A DNA stretch of 5,531 nucleotides from Candidatus Peregrinibacteria bacterium (GTDB taxonomy: Bacteria; Patescibacteriota; Gracilibacteria; UBA1369; PNNO01): positions 1 through 5,531 of the forward strand of contig JAUVDZ010000082.1 in assembly GCA_030595015.1 (NCBI GenBank), written 5' to 3'. The position numbers and the translations under genes are program-made. The notes below the pieces were generated by a model. The model had not been told where the DNA came from, did no database searches, and saw only the letters and a list, made by a program, of their open reading frames with translations. This document shows positions 3,668 through 5,531 of this stretch, one piece after another. Each line of letters opens with the position of its first letter. The first letter of the stretch is position 1.

Positions 3668-5531
3668 TTACCCTGCACTGTTAACAAATTCGTCTCCTAA
3701 ATCAGCTGTATATTTGCTTGAACCCGTTTCAGTTAAAATTTTAACTCTATAAATAGCTTCTGCAACCTCATCTCTTTGCATTTCCTTATCAGGATTAAAT
3801 TTACTTCCACTAATATCAAGTAAATTTTTATCATATGCAAATCTGACATAAGGTGCATACCATTGATTTCTATCTACATCAGAAAATGGAGTCGTATTAC
3901 TATTTGGATCGATATCAATATTCATTGCATTAATAAGCATCTTCAGAAATTCAACTCTGTTTACACTTGCAGTAGGTTTAAATGTACCATCAGGATATCC
4001 ATCTACAATTCCCAATGATTGAGCAGTATAAAGATAGTTTCCATACCACTCGTTTTTATCTGTATCTTTGAATGATAAAGATCTCGCACTTCTTAAGTCT
4101 GCATCAATTCCTTCTAAAATAAATTTTATAATTTCAACACGTGAAACTGAATTAGTTGGCTTGAATGATCCATCCGGATATCCCTGAATTACACCTTCAT
4201 CTTTTAAAAATTTGATAGCCTGAAAATTTGGATGGAAATTACTTATATCAGCAAATAATGTATTTACTGCGCCTTCCTGTAAAGTTTTGCTTTTCTTTTT
4301 TATGGTTTCGGTTTTGATTCTAAATTGAAGAGGACGATCACTTCTTGGAGTAACTTTTATATCAGCTATGCCATTAACAAAATCTTTATAAGTAAGATTT
4401 TTAGGACTAATATCTGCAGCTCCTCTAACAGTTTCAATTCTAATAGATTCTCCAGGTACAAAGTCAGTTATTGTATTTCCATTTTTATCAACTGCTTTAA
4501 TTTGAATAGTCATTGGCTGTCTTGTTGAGAATGTATCGCCTAATACAAATTCAAAATTAACTTCACCTTCAGTTGGTTCAGGTGCAGGTTCTTCTATAAC
4601 TGGTTCTGGCTCCTCATTGTTTGCCTCTACTCTTTCATTCATCAAGTCTTCAATTGCTTCCCTTACCCTATCTTCTTCATTTTCAGAAGTGTTTACAGGA
4701 GTAGGAGTTGAAGCAACATTTACTGTTCCATTTTTATATTTTTGAACGTACATCATTGGATTAACAGTTTTAGCTATTGCATCAGCTTGATTCAACCCAT
4801 TGTTTACTGCCTGAGTAAAACTCATACCTGCATCAGAGGCCTCTTTTGAAGTAAATGGCCAGTATGGATGCCATGGAGCAGTATCTCTATCTATTTGAAA
4901 ATGTAAATGAGGAGTTGTAGATAGCCCGGAATTACCAGAATATCCAATAAGGTCTCCCTTTTCAACGATATCTCCTTCTTTAACATTAAAAGATTGCATA
5001 TGTGAATAACTTGAATGAAGTGTTTCAGTTCTATTTTCATTATCATATGTAGGTACATTCGGATGTTTTAAAACAATGTGATTCCCAAATCCACTACCTT
5101 GCATTGAAGCTTTTGTTACTTCACCATTTGCAATAGCATAAATTGGTGTTCCATTTGGGATTTTAAGATCTACAGCCAAATGACTTCCTGCATATTCTCT
5201 TCCATCTAATTCATAATTACCCATATATGGTACCGAGTATGTGATTTTTGCGTTTCTAATTAAATCGTGTGCTGAATTGCCCCAGGTTAATGAATTAACT
5301 GAAGTTTTTAGTTCATTTGGATTATAAGTTGGTATATTTACTAACTTTGAAGAAGCTAATGAACTATATGAAAGACCATAATCAGATGAATTAAAAGCAA
5401 CGTAATTTGGAGCTTTTTGTACTGGAGAAACCGTCCCATTAAACGCTGGCACAGATTTACTACCAATTATACTTGTTTGAAAGTCAGTAGCATTCATATT
5501 TACCATTGAAACAGCTACAATCATGTATACA
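3668..5531 (-). CDS. secreted M23-family peptidase with Ig-like and three SLH domains (5' partial)
   Basis: At least 618 residues are visible. The first ATG is at 5524, but the frame stays open to the window edge, and the opening residues (MIVAVSMVNMNA) look like the end of a signal peptide, so the true start is probably outside. Residues about 95-215 form an M23 (LytM-type) zinc endopeptidase: His115 and Asp119 in HLAVD and His208 in HLHF as metal ligands, with His175 and His206 as catalytic histidines, all present. Residues about 266-321 are an acidic, Pro-rich linker. Residues about 322-405 look like a beta-sandwich, Ig/invasin-like domain. Three SLH repeats follow (about 423-470, 485-535, 546-598), with GYPDGSFKP and GYPDGTFKP in the first two and a degenerate third. 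SLH domains normally bind cell-wall polymers, so this is probably a surface-held peptidoglycan hydrolase. Signal peptidase I is encoded immediately downstream. Confidence 0.9.
   Translation of the reverse strand, partial: VYMIVAVSMVNMNATDFQTSIIGSKSVPAFNGTVSPVQKAPNYVAFNSSDYGLSYSSLASSKLVNIPTYNPNELKTSVNSLTWGNSAHDLIRNAKITYSVPYMGNYELDGREYAGSHLAVDLKIPNGTPIYAIANGEVTKASMQGSGFGNHIVLKHPNVPTYDNENRTETLHSSYSHMQSFNVKEGDIVEKGDLIGYSGNSGLSTTPHLHFQIDRDTAPWHPYWPFTSKEASDAGMSFTQAVNNGLNQADAIAKTVNPMMYVQKYKNGTVNVASTPTPVNTSENEEDRVREAIEDLMNERVEANNEEPEPVIEEPAPEPTEGEVNFEFVLGDTFSTRQPMTIQIKAVDKNGNTITDFVPGESIRIETVRGAADISPKNLTYKDFVNGIADIKVTPRSDRPLQFRIKTETIKKKSKTLQEGAVNTLFADISNFHPNFQAIKFLKDEGVIQGYPDGSFKPTNSVSRVEIIKFILEGIDADLRSARSLSFKDTDKNEWYGNYLYTAQSLGIVDGYPDGTFKPTASVNRVEFLKMLINAMNIDIDPNSNTTPFSDVDRNQWYAPYVRFAYDKNLLDISGSKFNPDKEMQRDEVAEAIYRVKILTETGSSKYTADLGDEFVNSAG

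Noticed and set aside
4325..4528. Small plus-strand open frame inside the M23/SLH gene
   Set aside because: It is antisense to a well-supported coding region and shows only Ser/Asn/Ile-rich shadow composition.
1..5531. Alternative genetic code with UGA as glycine, as in Gracilibacteria and Absconditabacteria
   Set aside because: No gene stops at TGA, but all genes are complete with standard code and conserved glycines use GGN; a recoded genome should show in-frame TGA.

Overview
The window looks like a stretch of a small, AT-rich Patescibacteria (CPR) genome. This rests on the proteins recalled from that group: a DHHA1-type phosphoesterase tail, a pair of membrane proteins in a style I associate with CPR genomes, a signal peptidase I with extra cysteine-bearing loops, and a large M23 peptidase with three SLH repeats. 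No database search was possible, so the phylum is an inference. All visible genes read cleanly with the standard bacterial code. Stops used are TAA and TAG only, and conserved glycines are GGN codons, so UGA recoding is not needed.

Layout: positions 2-178 (+) are the 3' end of a DHH/DHHA1 phosphoesterase gene. Positions 246-1193 and 1183-1560 (+) are two overlapping membrane-protein genes of unknown function, closed by an intrinsic terminator (1578-1610). Positions 1685-2458 (-) hold a GC-rich lipoprotein gene that differs in base composition from everything around it. It ends at a long GC-rich hairpin (1626-1667). Its upstream leader (2459-2754) starts at a near-consensus sigma70 promoter (2755-2783). 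Positions 2802-3605 (-) encode signal peptidase I. Positions 3668-5524 (-) encode a surface M23 peptidase/SLH protein whose 5' end runs off the window.

The two minus-strand genes on the right fit a cell-envelope theme: the peptidase/SLH protein is exported and probably anchored to the cell surface, and signal peptidase I is the enzyme that would release signal peptides from such exported proteins. The two plus-strand membrane proteins may work together, because their frames overlap by 11 bases.

The most unusual part is the lipoprotein island. It combines a GC-rich gene, about nine tandem 11-residue repeats (visible in the DNA as a 33-base period), a promoter with a leader of nearly 300 bases carrying a boxA-like motif, and a short inverted repeat near both ends. 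Horizontal acquisition is the simplest reading; an assembly chimera has to be excluded first.
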